This document shows, piece after piece, positions 20,640 through 21,278 of a stretch of 21,278 nucleotides of DNA. Origin of the DNA: a virus; IMG/VR virus record IMGVR_UViG_3300044225_005665, positions 1 through 21,278 of that record; one strand, given 5' to 3'. Position 1 is the first letter of the stretch; every line of letters starts with the position of its first letter. The translations under genes and the position numbers were made by a program. The notes beneath the pieces were generated by a model. That model saw only the letters and a program-made list of their open reading frames with translations. It was not told the DNA's origin and searched no databases.

Positions 20640-20725
20640 GAACAACATAAAAACAATGTATTTAATACTAGAAAAAAAGTACTAAATCATCGCATATGTT
20701 ATACAGTGTTAATTAGTAACTTACA

Positions 20726-21010
20726 TTATTTTGCTAACAAAGCAATAACATAATTCAATGTACCATCTAACGTAAGATATTCGTTTGGCATATAATGATT
20801 ATACTTTACTAACACATCATTTATATCACTAATACTACTACAATGTAATATCTCGTTAACCATTACACTTAATTCATTATCATAATCTTCGTCTGTTACT
20901 TGTGTTACCTTACCACGTCTTGAGGTGTAGTAATCTTCATACAATCGCTTTTGCATGTCAGCCATTAACACTTCATGTATTACTTGTTTGTTTTCACTGT
21001 TTAAATTCAT
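20726..21010 (-). CDS. Unrecognised 94-aa acidic protein
   Basis: The protein begins MNLNSENKQVIHEVLMADMQ and continues with KRLYEDYYTSRRGKVTQVTD, a DEDYDNELSVMVNEIL helix, and YLTLDGTLNYVIALLAK. It is soluble and helical with one Cys. The ATG at 21010 follows an ACCAAATAAAA-type leader like that upstream of the gene at 20007 (ACCAAATTAAAA), which suggests a common early-gene leader. The function is unknown. Confidence 0.7.
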   Translation of the reverse strand: MNLNSENKQVIHEVLMADMQKRLYEDYYTSRRGKVTQVTDEDYDNELSVMVNEILHCSSISDINDVLVKYNHYMPNEYLTLDGTLNYVIALLAK

Positions 21011-21092
21011 ATTGATTCTTTTTTATTTGGTTTCATATATACATAGGAAATAGTTGCATGTGTGGCCGTAAGGCACTTTCTAAAACTAAATC

Positions 21093-21275
21093 TTAAATTT
21101 TTTTAAACTCAACACATATAAAGAGACAAATACTCATTATGCAACAAAAAACAAAAAACATCATTTCATTTAAAGGGTCAGCAAATGAAATATAGTTTAA
21201 GATTTTACCACTTATTGTAAGCCAAGCTAAGTATAAACTTAATAAACCTCCTAATATGCATTTTGAATTTTTCAT
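21093..21275 (-). CDS. Small two-TM membrane protein (60 aa)
   Basis: The protein reads MKNSKCILGGLLSLYLAWLT and continues with an ISGKILNYISFADPLNE loop, then a second hydrophobic segment (MMFFVFCCIMSICLFICVEF) and a basic end. Two TM segments around a short loop are predicted. Its start is 3 nt from the right edge, so a longer N-terminus outside the window cannot be excluded, although the ATG fits. The function is unknown. Confidence 0.6.
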   Translation of the reverse strand: MKNSKCILGGLLSLYLAWLTISGKILNYISFADPLNEMMFFVFCCIMSICLFICVEFKKI

Positions 21276-21278
21276 ATA

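Larger units (their letters stand above)
20317..20725 (-). other. Non-coding stretch with a duplicated AT-rich element
   Basis: There is no convincing gene in these roughly 400 nt. The stretch is very AT-rich, carries a 42-nt imperfect direct repeat (20521-20562 and 20597-20639), a small GAACA/TGTTC hairpin near 20416 and several TTACATA/TATGTAA words. It may be a regulatory, origin-like or RNA-leader region. Nothing here identifies which. Confidence 0.4.

Noticed and set aside
1-21278. Bacterial chromosome or integrated prophage
   Set aside because: No host housekeeping genes, integrase or attachment site are visible and all genes run one way with phage-type packing. The T9SS gene alone would suggest a bacterium, but its neighbours do not.

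Overview
The window reads as part of a large, AT-rich tailed-phage genome, probably a T4-like myovirus that infects a member of the Bacteroidota (a marine or freshwater flavobacterium would fit). Every gene I accept lies on the minus strand, so the biological order runs from high to low coordinates. Phage identity rests on baseplate/tail-type proteins, a gp55-like sigma factor, a cell-wall lysis gene and dense packing with 4-17 nt overlaps. A Bacteroidota host is inferred from a 1161-aa secreted protein with a type IX secretion (T9SS) C-terminal sorting domain and from promoters with TTTG / TAnnTTTn spacing.

Right part (about 17-21.3 kb): small, mostly unrecognised early-type genes. They are separated by non-coding stretches that carry four copies of one promoter pattern, TTTGG then TTCG-TATMTTWAC, with exactly 20 nt between the TTTG and the TAT box. 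Also here are a GNAT acetyltransferase, a membrane-anchored lytic-transglycosylase-like protein and a possible lipoprotein. A 599-aa protein that joins an HExxH metallopeptidase-like motif to a VWA domain follows the leftmost of these promoters.

Centre (13.97-14.37 kb): the most notable locus. On the minus strand the order is tmRNA acceptor piece (3' half), then a complete tRNA-Ala(UGC), then tmRNA coding piece (5' half with a tag reading frame), then a strong terminator. The 5' half of the acceptor stem (GGGGATG) and its 3' half (CATCTCC) pair over 7 bp including G3-U70, and an 8-bp H2 helix joins the two pieces. This is a circularly permuted, two-piece tmRNA gene with a tRNA-Ala sitting in its intervening segment, in a phage.

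Next (8.76-13.94 kb): four consecutive genes for envelope or exported proteins. They are an outer-membrane beta-barrel-like protein, a one-TM coiled-coil protein, a signal-peptide thioredoxin-fold protein without a normal CxxC, and the T9SS repeat protein. I read this as an envelope-modifying cassette, by inference.

Left part (1-8.7 kb): late-type genes. They include possible internal-capsid proteins with short leader peptides, a 480-aa protein of unknown fold, an HD-domain phosphohydrolase, the late sigma-like protein, a gp5-like OB-fold baseplate protein, an M15 peptidase and a partial tail-type gene running off the left edge. None of the four-copy promoters occurs here. Three of the longer gaps share an ATATTTAT string that could be a late promoter, but this is weak in such AT-rich DNA.
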